Below are positions 1 through 9,192 of a stretch of DNA of 52,766 nt, in pieces. The DNA comes from an uncultured Verrucomicrobiae bacterium (GTDB lineage Bacteria; Verrucomicrobiota; Verrucomicrobiia; Limisphaerales; J093), in assembly GCA_937946835.1 (NCBI GenBank), contig CALFAV010000019.1:1-52766 (forward strand). The letters run 5' to 3'. Numbering within the stretch: the first letter of the stretch is position 1; every line of letters starts with the position of its first letter. The position numbers and the translations under genes were made by a program. The notes beneath the pieces are model-generated. The model ran no database searches and was not told the DNA's origin. It saw only the letters and a program-made list of their open reading frames with translations.

Positions 1-951
1 GCCGCCCCCACGGCCGGCCGGCTCATTGACCCGGTGGTCCTGATGGGCATCCGGCACCTGGAACTGCGGGCCCGCGCGGTGGTCGAAGGGTTCTGGAGCG
101 GGCTGCACCGCAGCCCCTACCACGGTTTCTCGGTCGAGTTCACCGAGTACCGCGCCTACTGCCCGGGCGACGACCTGCGTTATCTGGACTGGCGCGTGCT
201 GGCGCGCAGCGACCGCTACTTCGTCAAGCGCTTCGAGGACGAAACCAACCTCCGCTGCCACCTCCTGGTGGACCAGAGCCGCTCGATGGCCTACGGCTCG
301 CTCCCCTTCCCCAAGGCCGACTACGCCGCCACGCTCGCCGCCTCGCTGGCCTGGTTCCTTCATTTGCAGGGAGACGCCGTGGGTCTGCTCACCTTCCACG
401 AAACGGTGGGCGACTACCTTCCGCCCCGGCACCGCCCCGGGCACCTGCGCCGCCTGCTTTTTCTGCTCGACCGACCCGCCGCCGGCCGCGGTACCGACCT
501 CACCGCCCCCCTGGCCCGGGCCGCCGAACTGCTGCGCAAGCGCGGCCTGGTTGTGCTGATCTCCGACTTCCTCGCACCGCTGGACCGCCTGGACCGTGCC
601 CTGCTCGAACTGGCCGCCGGCGGCCACGAAATCGTGGTCTTCCAAATTCTGGACCCGGCCGAAACCACGTTCGCTTTCCGCAACCCGGCCGTCTTTGAAG
701 ACCTCGAGTCCGGCCGCATCCTGCAACTGGACCCGGGGGCGGCCCGCGCGGAGTACCAGCGCCGACTCGCGGCCCACGGTGAGGCCCTGCGGGAAAGCTG
801 CCGCCGGCTGGGCATCGGCTTCACCCGCCTCGAGACCCGCCAGCCGCTCGAACTGGCCCTGCTGGAATTCCTCCGGCGCCGCACCGAACGCGGACGCCGC
901 TCCTTCCGCCGCGCCCGGGCGCCCGGCCACGCCTCCGCCCCCGCCTCATGA
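1..951 (+). CDS. DUF58 domain-containing protein (5' end outside window)
   Basis: The frame is open to the first base of the window. The residues before the GTG at 34 (ending GRLIDPVVLMGIRHLELRAR) fit the family's usual N-terminus, so the true start is probably upstream and the gene is 5'-partial. The DUF58 signature is clear: a Y-x-PGDDLRYLDWRV-like core followed by YFVKRFEDETN, then a degenerate von Willebrand A fold beginning LLVDQSRSM. DUF58 proteins are cytoplasmic partners of MoxR AAA+ ATPases and membrane VWA proteins; a MoxR gene would be expected just upstream, outside this window. It overlaps the next gene by four bases (ATGA at 948-951), suggesting translational coupling. The family is certain; the molecular role in this cluster is not known. 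Confidence 0.93.
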   Translation, partial: AAPTAGRLIDPVVLMGIRHLELRARAVVEGFWSGLHRSPYHGFSVEFTEYRAYCPGDDLRYLDWRVLARSDRYFVKRFEDETNLRCHLLVDQSRSMAYGSLPFPKADYAATLAASLAWFLHLQGDAVGLLTFHETVGDYLPPRHRPGHLRRLLFLLDRPAAGRGTDLTAPLARAAELLRKRGLVVLISDFLAPLDRLDRALLELAAGGHEIVVFQILDPAETTFAFRNPAVFEDLESGRILQLDPGAARAEYQRRLAAHGEALRESCRRLGIGFTRLETRQPLELALLEFLRRRTERGRRSFRRARAPGHASAPAS

Positions 952-3050
952 GCTTTCTGGCCCCGTGGTTTCTGTTGGGCGCGCTGGCCGTGGCCGGGCC
1001 GGTGATTTTTCACCTGGTCCGCCGCACCACCCGCGAGCGGGTGCCGTTCAGTTCGTTGTTGTTTCTGCGCCCGGCACCGCCCCGCCTGACCCGGCGCAAC
1101 CGCCTCGAGCACCTCGGGCTGCTCGCCCTGCGTTGTCTGGTGATTGCCCTGCTGGCCGCGGGGTTCGCCCGACCCTACTGGCAGCAACTGCTTCCCGCCG
1201 CCGGCGACCGCGCCGCCCGCCGCACCGTGTTGCTGGTGGACACCAGTGCCAGCCTGCGCCGCGGCGACCTCTGGGCCCAGGCCCTGGCCCGCGCCGACGC
1301 GGTGCTGCGCCGCGCCGGTCCGGGCGACCAGGTGGCCGTGCTGACGTTTGACCGGGACCCGGTCCCGCGGATGAGCTTCGAGGAATGGACCGCCACGCCC
1401 GTGGGCGAACGGGCGGCGGTGGCGCGCACCCGCCTGGCCGCCCTCCAACCCGGCTGGGCCGCCACGCACCTGGACCGCGCCTTGATTCGCGCCGCCGAAC
1501 TGGCGGCCGAATTCTCCGACGGCCCCGCGGACCGGGTTCGCGAGGTCGTGCTGGTCAGCGACCTGCAAAGCGGCGGCCACCTTACCGCGTTGCAGGCTCA
1601 CGAGTGGCCGCGCGGGGTGAGCGTGCGCCTGGAAGCGCTCCCGCCGCCGACCCGCGCCAACGCCGCCCTCCACTGGGTGTCCGAGCCGGACGACTCGGCC
1701 CCGCCGGAGGCCGCCGCCGTGGTGCGCCTGCGCGTGGTCAACGCGCCGGACTCGCGCCGCGAGCAGTTTCAACTGCGCTGGGAGACTGCGGCCACCAACG
1801 CCGGCGCGCCGGTGGAGGTGTACGTTCCGCCCGGGCAGTCGCGTGTGGTCACACTGAGTCCGCCCACCAACGCTCCCGCCGCAGGCGCCGTGCGGCTGGA
1901 GGGCGACGAGGAGCCGTTCGACAACCTCGTGTACGTGGCGCCCCCGCAACCCCACCCCTTGCGGGTGGTGTATTTCGGACGCGAAAGCGCCGGAGAGCCG
2001 CGCAGCCCGCGTTTTTTTCTGGAACGCGCCTTCCCGCCCACCACCCGCCGGGCCGTCCAGGTCCAGGCGCCGGACCCGGCCAACCCGTCCCCGGCCACCG
2101 CACTGGAATCGGCCGCACTGGCGGTGGTCACCGTCCCGATCAGTCCGGCGCTGGGCGCGGGGCTGCGCCCGTGGCTGGCGCGCGGCCGCACCGTACTGTG
2201 GGTTCTGCCCGACGCCGCCGCCGCGGCCGGGTTGACCGAGCTGGTTCCCGGCGCGGTCCTCGCCGCGACGGACCATCAACCCGCCGATTACGCGCTCCTG
2301 GCCGAACTGGATTACCGTCATCCCTTGTTCGCGCCGTTTGCCGACCCGCGTTTCGGCGACTTCTCCAAAATCCGTTTCTGGCGGCACCGCCGTTTGGACC
2401 TGGCCGGCTGCCCGCAAGCCCGGGTACTGGCGCGGTTTGATTCGGGCGACCCGGCCATGGTGGAAATCCCTGCCGGACGCGGCCGGGTCCTGGTCTGGGC
2501 GGCGGGCTGGAATCCGGCCGAGAGCCAGTTGGCGCTGTCCACGAAGTTCGTGCCGCTGCTCCACAGCGTGCTGGACCTGGGTGCCGGCCCGCCGCCGGGC
2601 GCGGCACAGTACCTGGTGGGCGACGCACTGCCTTTGCCCGAGCTGCCCGCCGCCGCCCGCGAGGCGGTGATGCACCGGCCCGACGGGACGACCACGCCCC
2701 TGGCCGCGGGAACGACGCGATTTGACTCCACTCCCCGGCCCGGTCTGTACGAACTGCGCGCGGGCGAGCAGGTCTTCCGCTGGGCGGTGAACCTGGACCC
2801 GGCGGAAAGCCGGCTCACGCCATTGTCCCCGGAGGAGTTCGAGCGGCTGGGGGTGCCGCTGAGTCGGCCCGAGTTGCCCCCCGCCCTGGCTGTGGCCCGG
2901 CAGCAGCGCCTGTGGGCCGCCGAGTTGGAAAGCCGGCAAAAGCTCTGGCGCTGGCTGTTGCTGGGCGCGTTGGGCGTGCTGGGGCTGGAAACCGCTCTGG
3001 CCGGGCGGGCGGCCCGCCGCCGGGCTATGCTTCAAGCCGTTCAGCCATGA
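948..3050 (+). CDS. BatA-like membrane protein with VWA domain
   Basis: This is a 700-residue protein. Residues 1-75 form the BatA-type double-transmembrane N-terminus: FLAPWFLLGALAVAGPVIFH, an RRTTRERVPFSSL linker, then a second helix around 55-75. A VWA domain follows from about residue 92 with a metal-site motif DTSAS (98-102). The middle, about 250-650, looks like an extracytoplasmic beta-rich and amidotransferase-like region. A C-terminal helix at about 667-690 is followed by arginines that would act as a stop-transfer signal. It overlaps both neighbours by four bases (ATGA at 948 and at 3047). BatA-family proteins work with MoxR/DUF58 in envelope-stress or complex-assembly roles; the client here is unknown. 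Confidence 0.88.
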   Translation: MSFLAPWFLLGALAVAGPVIFHLVRRTTRERVPFSSLLFLRPAPPRLTRRNRLEHLGLLALRCLVIALLAAGFARPYWQQLLPAAGDRAARRTVLLVDTSASLRRGDLWAQALARADAVLRRAGPGDQVAVLTFDRDPVPRMSFEEWTATPVGERAAVARTRLAALQPGWAATHLDRALIRAAELAAEFSDGPADRVREVVLVSDLQSGGHLTALQAHEWPRGVSVRLEALPPPTRANAALHWVSEPDDSAPPEAAAVVRLRVVNAPDSRREQFQLRWETAATNAGAPVEVYVPPGQSRVVTLSPPTNAPAAGAVRLEGDEEPFDNLVYVAPPQPHPLRVVYFGRESAGEPRSPRFFLERAFPPTTRRAVQVQAPDPANPSPATALESAALAVVTVPISPALGAGLRPWLARGRTVLWVLPDAAAAAGLTELVPGAVLAATDHQPADYALLAELDYRHPLFAPFADPRFGDFSKIRFWRHRRLDLAGCPQARVLARFDSGDPAMVEIPAGRGRVLVWAAGWNPAESQLALSTKFVPLLHSVLDLGAGPPPGAAQYLVGDALPLPELPAAAREAVMHRPDGTTTPLAAGTTRFDSTPRPGLYELRAGEQVFRWAVNLDPAESRLTPLSPEEFERLGVPLSRPELPPALAVARQQRLWAAELESRQKLWRWLLLGALGVLGLETALAGRAARRRAMLQAVQP

Positions 3051-6000
3051 TGCACCCCGTGTTGCAGGTTTGGCTTCGCCCCGCCGTGCGGCGCTGGCGG
3101 TGGCGCGCCCTGGGCCGACACCTGGCCGCGGCCTGGTGGGCCGCCGCCGGCCTGGCCTGGCTGCTGTGGGTCGGTCAGCGCCTCACGGGGTGGGGGTCCG
3201 CGCTTTCGGGATGGGTCGCCGCGGCCGTGGGTCTTGGACTGTGCGGTGGGGCCCTGGTCCGCGCGCGGCAGCGCAAGCCGGACCTCCGGACGCTGGCCGC
3301 GCGCATCGAAGCCGCCCACCCCGGGCTGCAAGGTCGCCTGTTGACCGCGGTGGAAATCGAGGCCACGCCGGAACGCGGCCTGTCGTACCTGCAAGAACGG
3401 GTGGTTTTTGAGGCCTGCGATCACGCCCGGTTCCACGACTGGCGCCGGGCGGTGCCGCGCCGCGCCCTGTTGGCGGCCCACGCCGGGCAGTTGGCCGGCC
3501 TGGCCGCACTGGTGGCGGGGGTGCTGGCCCTGCGCTCGACGGCCCCGCCGGCCCGGCTGGCGGGGGTGCAACCGGTGCGGGGCTTGTCGGTGACGCCGGG
3601 CGACGTGACCCTTGAGCGCGGACAAAACCTCGTGGTGCTGGCGCGCTTTGGCGGCGACGTGCCCGCCACGGCCGAGTTGGTCTGGCAGGAACCGGGCGGA
3701 GAGCCGCGCCGCGCGGCCATGACGCGCAGTTTGAGCGACCCGCTCTTCGGCGGCACCGTGCCGGAGGTGCAGCGGGATTTCACCTACCGCGTCGAGTCCC
3801 CCGCCGGGCGGTCGCCGGACTTCACGGTCACGGTCTTCGAGTACCCGCGGTTGGTGGGCGCGGATGCGGACCTGGAGTTTCCCCCCTACACCGGCCTGCC
3901 GCCGCGCCACATCGCCGAGACCCGGCGCGTCTCGGCGGTCGAGGGCACCCGACTGACGCTGGCGCTGCGGTTGAACAAGCCGGTGGCCGCGGCGCGCCTG
4001 ATCCCCAGGGGTGCCCCCAACGCGGAACCGTTGCTCCTGAGCGCGGCGACCCATTCGCCCGCCGCCACGCTCACCCGTCACCCGCTCATCACCCCGCAGA
4101 CCTACGAACTCCAACTGCTGGACGCCCAGGGCCGCACCAACAAAGAACCGGCCTCGTTTGTGTTCCACGCCCTGCCCAACCGGCGTCCCGAGTTGAAACT
4201 CACCGCCCCCACCGGCGACCTCCGCCCCTCCCCGCTCGAGGAAATCACCTTCTCCGGCACGGTCTGGGATGACTTCGGCCTGCGCGCCTACGGCCTGGCC
4301 TGGATGCGCCCCGGACAAGAACCGGAATGGATCGAGTTGGGCCGCGACGTGCCCGCCCGCGAAAAACGCCCCTTCACCCATCGGCTCGCCCTGGAGGATC
4401 TCGGGCTGGAACCCGATGACCTGCTGTCCTGGTTCCTTTGGGCCGAAGACCTCGGCCCGGAAGGGGAACCCCGTCGCACCACCACCGACCTGTTCTTCGC
4501 CGAGGTGCGGCCCTTCGAGGAAATCTTCCGCGAGGACACCGGCGGGGCCGGCGGCCAGCAACAAGCCGGCGGGGAGACGGGCGGCGAAGCGGACAGCCCC
4601 GGGGGACGCCTGGCCGAGTTGCAGAAGCAGATCATGACCGCGACCTGGAAACTGTTGCGGGAACTGCCGCCGGCCCGCGCCGCCTCACCCCCGGCCGCCA
4701 CGCCGCCCTCCACCCGAATTCTCCCGCGCCCCGGTCGCCCCGGCCGATTCCTGGCGGCGCCCGCGTCTTCCCCGGCCCGCCCCCTTGTCATGGCCCAGAC
4801 GGCCGCTCCGCGGGAATCGCGCCGCCGGCCCACCTCCCCCTCCCCGGGCGGCGCGGACGGGAACCGCGCAGCTTCGCTTCGGGACGACCTCGAGGTCATT
4901 CGCCAGGCGCAGGCGCAGGTGCTGGAACAGGCCCGCGAAACCGGCGGGCAAGTCCCGGACCCGCGGCTGGCCGAGCTGTGGGCGGCGGCGCAGCAGGCCA
5001 TGGAAACGGCGCTCGAAAAACTCGAGGCCGCCGGCCGCTCCCCCGAGGCCCTGCACGAGGCCTTCGCCGCCGAACAGGCCGCCTACCAGGCCCTGCTCCG
5101 GCTGCAGGAGCGCGAGTACCAGGTCGCCCGCAGCCGCAATCGCCCGGGCCAGCGCGGCGGCTCCCGCCAGCAGGCGTTGCAGCGTCAGCTCGACCAGCTC
5201 GAACTGACCCGCGAGGAAAACCGCTACGAAACCGAAAGCCGCGCCGCGCCCCCGGACAGTCCCGAGCGCCGCGAGCAATTGCAGGCGCTCAACCGCCTCC
5301 GCGAGCTGGCCCGCCGCCAACAGGACCTCAACGAGCGGTTGCGCGAACTCCAGACCGCGCTCGAAGAGGCGCGCACCCCGGCCGAACGCGAGGCCCTGCG
5401 CCGCGAACTCAAACGCCTCCAGGAACAGGAACAACAACTCCTGGCCGACCTGGATGAGCTGCAGCAACGCCTCGACCGCCCCGAAAACCAGTCCCGCCTG
5501 GCTGACACCCGGCAACAACTCGAACAAACCCGTCGGGAACTCGAGCGCGCCAACCAGGCCCTTCGCGAGGAGGCCGCCTCCCGCGCCCTGGCCGCCGGCA
5601 CCCGCGCCCAGGAGCAGTTGGAGCGTGCCCGCGAAGACCTCCGCCGGGAAAGCGCCGGCGCCCTGGACGCCGACCTCCGCGACCTGCGCGCCGGGGCCCG
5701 GCAACTCACCCGCGAGCAGGAGGCCGTGTCCCGCGAACTCGAGGCCCTGAACGACCCCACCCGCCGCACCCTCAGCGACGCCGAGCAACGCCGGCAGCTC
5801 CTGGAGCGGCTCGCCCGCCAGCGCCAGCAACTGACCAACCTGCTCGAGCGGGCCACCGAGCTTTCCCAGCAAACCGAGGAACCCGAGCCGCTGGTCTCGC
5901 GCCAGCTTTACGACACCCTGCGCCGCTTCAGCCAGGACGACGGCACCCGAATGCGCCAGATGCGTCAGGAGCTGCTCGAGCGCGGCCAGCTCACCTACGC

Positions 6001-6838
6001 GCTCGACGCCCGCCTCGAGGAGGGGGCCGGTCAGCCCGCCCAGGGACTGGAACTGACCGCCGAGCTGCTCCGCCAACACCTCCCCCGCGTCGCGCAAGAG
6101 GCCGCCGAACGCGCCCGTGCCGATCTCGAAACCCTCCGCCGCGGCATTGAACTGGCGGCCGAAAAGGTGCTCGGGGACGACGCCCAGGCCCTGCGCCGCG
6201 CCCAGGGGGAGCTGACCGAACTGGCCGAACAGGTGGAGCGGGAAAATCCGGAAACGGCCGCTTCCCCCACCGACGGGGGTGCCAACCAGGCGGAGCGATC
6301 CGGCCGGCCGGAACCGGCGGACCGGGGGGATTCGTCGGACCCGTCGGTCCCGTCGGTCCCGCTGGACCCGTCAAGTGCGTCCCGTCGCTCGGGCCTTGCC
6401 CGGGATTCCGCCACCGGCTCCGGTGGCCGGGGCGACCGGCTGCCGCTGGACCTGGAGACCCTGTTGGCGGAGCGCCCGCGCGACCTCGCCGGCGGCCCCA
6501 TCACCGGCGAGGATTTTGCCCGGTGGGCGGACCGACTGCGCGAAGTCGAGGAGTTGGTCGAGTTCCCCGACCTGCGCAGCCGCCTGGCGCTGGCCCGCGA
6601 GCGCGCCCGGCAGTTGCGCCAGGACTACCGCCGCGACCTCAAGAAACCCGATTGGGCGGTACTGCGCCTGGAGGTGCTGCGCCCGCTGGTCGAGGTCCGC
6701 GACCAGATCGCCGAGGAGCTGGCCCGGCGTGAGCCGCGGGAACAATTGGTGCCGGTGGACCGGGACCCGGTCCCGCCCCGCTTCTCCGAACTGGTGCGCC
6801 GTTACTACGAGGAACTCGGCCGGGCGCCCCGACCGTGA
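3047..6838 (+). CDS. Giant membrane-anchored coiled-coil protein (DUF4175-like)
   Basis: This 1263-residue protein begins at tandem ATGs (3047, 3050); the first overlaps the preceding stop as ATGA. The same frame is open further upstream, but those codons lie inside the previous gene. Helices at about 24-42, 53-71 and 130-155 anchor the N-terminus. A beta-rich extracytoplasmic part follows to about 500. A Pro/Ala/Ser-rich linker leads into a long Glu/Arg/Gln/Leu coiled coil at about 580-1100, full of RELE/RQQL-type heptads. A repetitive linker encoded around 6290-6400 includes SDPSVPSVPLDPSS. The layout resembles DUF4175-type proteins found beside DUF58/BatA genes in Verrucomicrobiota and Planctomycetota. 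The function is unknown; an envelope scaffold or spacer is plausible. Confidence 0.75.
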   Translation: MMHPVLQVWLRPAVRRWRWRALGRHLAAAWWAAAGLAWLLWVGQRLTGWGSALSGWVAAAVGLGLCGGALVRARQRKPDLRTLAARIEAAHPGLQGRLLTAVEIEATPERGLSYLQERVVFEACDHARFHDWRRAVPRRALLAAHAGQLAGLAALVAGVLALRSTAPPARLAGVQPVRGLSVTPGDVTLERGQNLVVLARFGGDVPATAELVWQEPGGEPRRAAMTRSLSDPLFGGTVPEVQRDFTYRVESPAGRSPDFTVTVFEYPRLVGADADLEFPPYTGLPPRHIAETRRVSAVEGTRLTLALRLNKPVAAARLIPRGAPNAEPLLLSAATHSPAATLTRHPLITPQTYELQLLDAQGRTNKEPASFVFHALPNRRPELKLTAPTGDLRPSPLEEITFSGTVWDDFGLRAYGLAWMRPGQEPEWIELGRDVPAREKRPFTHRLALEDLGLEPDDLLSWFLWAEDLGPEGEPRRTTTDLFFAEVRPFEEIFREDTGGAGGQQQAGGETGGEADSPGGRLAELQKQIMTATWKLLRELPPARAASPPAATPPSTRILPRPGRPGRFLAAPASSPARPLVMAQTAAPRESRRRPTSPSPGGADGNRAASLRDDLEVIRQAQAQVLEQARETGGQVPDPRLAELWAAAQQAMETALEKLEAAGRSPEALHEAFAAEQAAYQALLRLQEREYQVARSRNRPGQRGGSRQQALQRQLDQLELTREENRYETESRAAPPDSPERREQLQALNRLRELARRQQDLNERLRELQTALEEARTPAEREALRRELKRLQEQEQQLLADLDELQQRLDRPENQSRLADTRQQLEQTRRELERANQALREEAASRALAAGTRAQEQLERAREDLRRESAGALDADLRDLRAGARQLTREQEAVSRELEALNDPTRRTLSDAEQRRQLLERLARQRQQLTNLLERATELSQQTEEPEPLVSRQLYDTLRRFSQDDGTRMRQMRQELLERGQLTYALDARLEEGAGQPAQGLELTAELLRQHLPRVAQEAAERARADLETLRRGIELAAEKVLGDDAQALRRAQGELTELAEQVERENPETAASPTDGGANQAERSGRPEPADRGDSSDPSVPSVPLDPSSASRRSGLARDSATGSGGRGDRLPLDLETLLAERPRDLAGGPITGEDFARWADRLREVEELVEFPDLRSRLALARERARQLRQDYRRDLKKPDWAVLRLEVLRPLVEVRDQIAEELARREPREQLVPVDRDPVPPRFSELVRRYYEELGRAPRP

Positions 6839-9192
6839 TGAGGCCCGCGCTGTTCACGCTTGTTCTTGGCGCGCCGCAATGGCTCGGGCCGGCCCTGGGC
6901 CTGTGGGGCCTTGTCGCCGCGGCGGCACTCTGGAGCTACGCCCGCGGGCCGCGCGGCGGCTGGCGCGCCGGGTGCGCCGCGCTCAAGCTCCTGGGCGGCG
7001 CCGCCCTGGCCGCCTGCCTGGTCGAGCCGCTCTGGACCGGCCAGCGCGCCCGGCCCGGCGCCAACCTGTTCGCCGTGGTCGCGGACAACAGCCAGGGGTT
7101 GCAGGTCCGCGACCGCGGCAGCGACCGCACCCGGGGTGAGTGGTTGCGCGAATGGCTGGACCCGCAACGCTCGGGCGCGTGGACCACGCTGGAGGAGGCC
7201 TTCGAGGTGCGCCGCTTCCTCTTCGACGCGCGGTTGCAGGCGGTGCGCCACTTTGAGGAACTGACCTTCGAGGGCCGGGCCACCGCGCTGGGAGCGGCGT
7301 TGACCGCCCTGCGCGAGCGCTTCGCCAACCGGCCCCTGGCGGGCGTGTTGCTCTTCACCGACGGCATTGCCACGGACCTGCGGGATACGTGGCCACCGCT
7401 GGACGGCCTGCCGCCGGTGTACCCGGTGGTGGTGGGGCGGGTGGGCGCGGTGCGCGACCTGGCCCTGGAAACGGTGCAGGTGAGCCAGACGGCCTTCGAG
7501 GACGCGCCGGTGACCCTCACCGCGGGGGTGCGGGCCCTCGGCCTGGCCGGCGAGCGCGTGGAGGTGACGTTGTCCGACGCCCGGGGCACGCGGCTCGCAG
7601 CGCAGGAAAGCCGGGTGCGACGTGATGCCGAGACGCTGAGCTTCCGCTTCCAATGGCGGCCGCCCGAGCCGGGTCTGGCCTTCTACGAAGTGCGCGCCCA
7701 CCTGCCGGGCGCGGCGCCCGGCGCCGAAGCGACTCTGTTAAACAACGCCCGACTGGTGCCGGTGGACCGCGGGGGCGGGCCCTATCGGATCTTGTACGTG
7801 GCCGGTCGGCCGAACTGGGAGTACAAGTTCCTCAATCGCGCCCTGGCCGAGGACGACCAGCTTCAACTGGTCGCCCTGCTGCGCGTGGCCCGGCGCGAGC
7901 CAAAGTTCGAGTTCCGCGGCCGGGCGGGCGAAACCAGCAACCCGCTCTTCCGTGGCTTCGGCCACCAGGCGCCGGAGGAGGTCGAACGCTACGACCAACC
8001 GGTGCTCATCCGGCTCAACACCCGGGACGAACGGGAGCTGCGGGACGGCTTCCCCCGCACCGCCGAGGCGCTCTTCGCCTACGACGCGCTGATCCTGGAC
8101 GACGTCGAGGCGGACTTCTTCGCCCCGGATCAGCAAAGCCTGATCGCGCGGTTTGTGGCCGAGCGGGGCGGCGGCCTGCTGATGCTCGGCGGGGCGGAAA
8201 GTTTCCGTCAGGGGGGCTATTTCCGCACTCCGGTGGGCGATGCGCTGCCGGTGTACCTGGACCGCGCGCCGGAGCCGGTCGCCGGCGCCACGTGGCGTTT
8301 CCAGCTCACCCGTGAAGGGTGGCTGGAACCCTGGGTGCGCCTGCACGAAACCGAGGCCGCGGAAAAAGCGCGCCTCCAGGCCATGCCCGCCTTCGCCGTG
8401 GTGAATCCGGTGGGCGAGCCCAAACCCGGCGCCGCCCTGCTGGCCACGGTGGCCGACGAGCCGGGCCGGGAACTCCCCGCGCTGGCCACGCAACGCTTCG
8501 GCCGCGGTCGCACCGCGGCGCTGACCGTGGGCGATTTCTGGCGCTGGGGCATGTTAAATCCGGAGGCGCGACGGGATCTGGAAAAGGCCTGGCGGCAGTT
8601 GGCCCGCTGGCTGGTCACGGAGGTGCCGCGCCGCGTGGAACTGACGATCGAGCCGGCGCCGGACTCGGCGCCCGGCGCGGTGCGGTTGCTGGTGCGCGCG
8701 CGCGACCCGCAATTCCTCCCCCTGGACGGGGCACAGGTGGTCGTGGAGGTGACGCCCGTCGCCGCCGGCACCAACGCACCCGCGGCTCCGCTGCGCCTGA
8801 CGGCCGAGCCCTCGGCCCGCGAGCCCGGGCTGTACGAGGGGCTTTACGTGGCGCGGCATCCCGGTGCCTACCGGGCCGCGGTCGCGGTCACCAACGCCAC
8901 CGCGGAAGCCGTGGGCCGCGCGGTCGCCGGGTGGAGTTCGGACCTCGCGGCCGAGGAGTTCCGCTCGCTCGAACCAAACGTGGCCCTGCTGGAGGAACTG
9001 GCCCGCCGCACCGGGGGCGAGGTGGTGTCAGCCGGCCGCCTGGCCGAGTTCGCCCGCGGTCTGCCCCGACGGCAGGCCCCGGTCATGGAAGCGTGGACCG
9101 CCCCGGCGTGGCACACCCCGGGCTGGTTGGCCCTGGCGTTGGGATGTTTCCTGACCGAATGGGGCCTGCGACGCTGGAAAGGACTGCCATGA
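6838..9192 (+). CDS. Membrane VWA / glutamine amidotransferase-like protein
   Basis: This is a 784-residue protein. ATG at 6838 shares one base with the previous stop; a GTG at 6835 (giving a GTGA overlap) is the alternative start. Two N-terminal helices (about 17-34 and 47-63) precede a VWA-like domain starting VVADNSQG near residue 81, whose metal-site motif is degenerate (DNSQG instead of DxSxS). Around residue 440 the segment GGGLLMLGGAESF resembles the class I glutamine-amidotransferase-like fold common in these cluster proteins. A C-terminal helix (TPGWLALALGCF) ends in a short basic tail. The order DUF58, BatA, coiled coil, VWA/GATase-like is typical of these loci. The role is probably structural or assembly-related rather than catalytic. 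Confidence 0.8.
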   Translation: MRPALFTLVLGAPQWLGPALGLWGLVAAAALWSYARGPRGGWRAGCAALKLLGGAALAACLVEPLWTGQRARPGANLFAVVADNSQGLQVRDRGSDRTRGEWLREWLDPQRSGAWTTLEEAFEVRRFLFDARLQAVRHFEELTFEGRATALGAALTALRERFANRPLAGVLLFTDGIATDLRDTWPPLDGLPPVYPVVVGRVGAVRDLALETVQVSQTAFEDAPVTLTAGVRALGLAGERVEVTLSDARGTRLAAQESRVRRDAETLSFRFQWRPPEPGLAFYEVRAHLPGAAPGAEATLLNNARLVPVDRGGGPYRILYVAGRPNWEYKFLNRALAEDDQLQLVALLRVARREPKFEFRGRAGETSNPLFRGFGHQAPEEVERYDQPVLIRLNTRDERELRDGFPRTAEALFAYDALILDDVEADFFAPDQQSLIARFVAERGGGLLMLGGAESFRQGGYFRTPVGDALPVYLDRAPEPVAGATWRFQLTREGWLEPWVRLHETEAAEKARLQAMPAFAVVNPVGEPKPGAALLATVADEPGRELPALATQRFGRGRTAALTVGDFWRWGMLNPEARRDLEKAWRQLARWLVTEVPRRVELTIEPAPDSAPGAVRLLVRARDPQFLPLDGAQVVVEVTPVAAGTNAPAAPLRLTAEPSAREPGLYEGLYVARHPGAYRAAVAVTNATAEAVGRAVAGWSSDLAAEEFRSLEPNVALLEELARRTGGEVVSAGRLAEFARGLPRRQAPVMEAWTAPAWHTPGWLALALGCFLTEWGLRRWKGLP

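Noticed and set aside
414..3035. An 873-codon open frame on the minus strand opposite the DUF58/BatA genes
   Set aside because: In GC-rich DNA antisense frames of real genes stay open by codon bias. Its translation is low-complexity Arg/Gly/Gln-rich with no domain, while the plus strand has two clear families.
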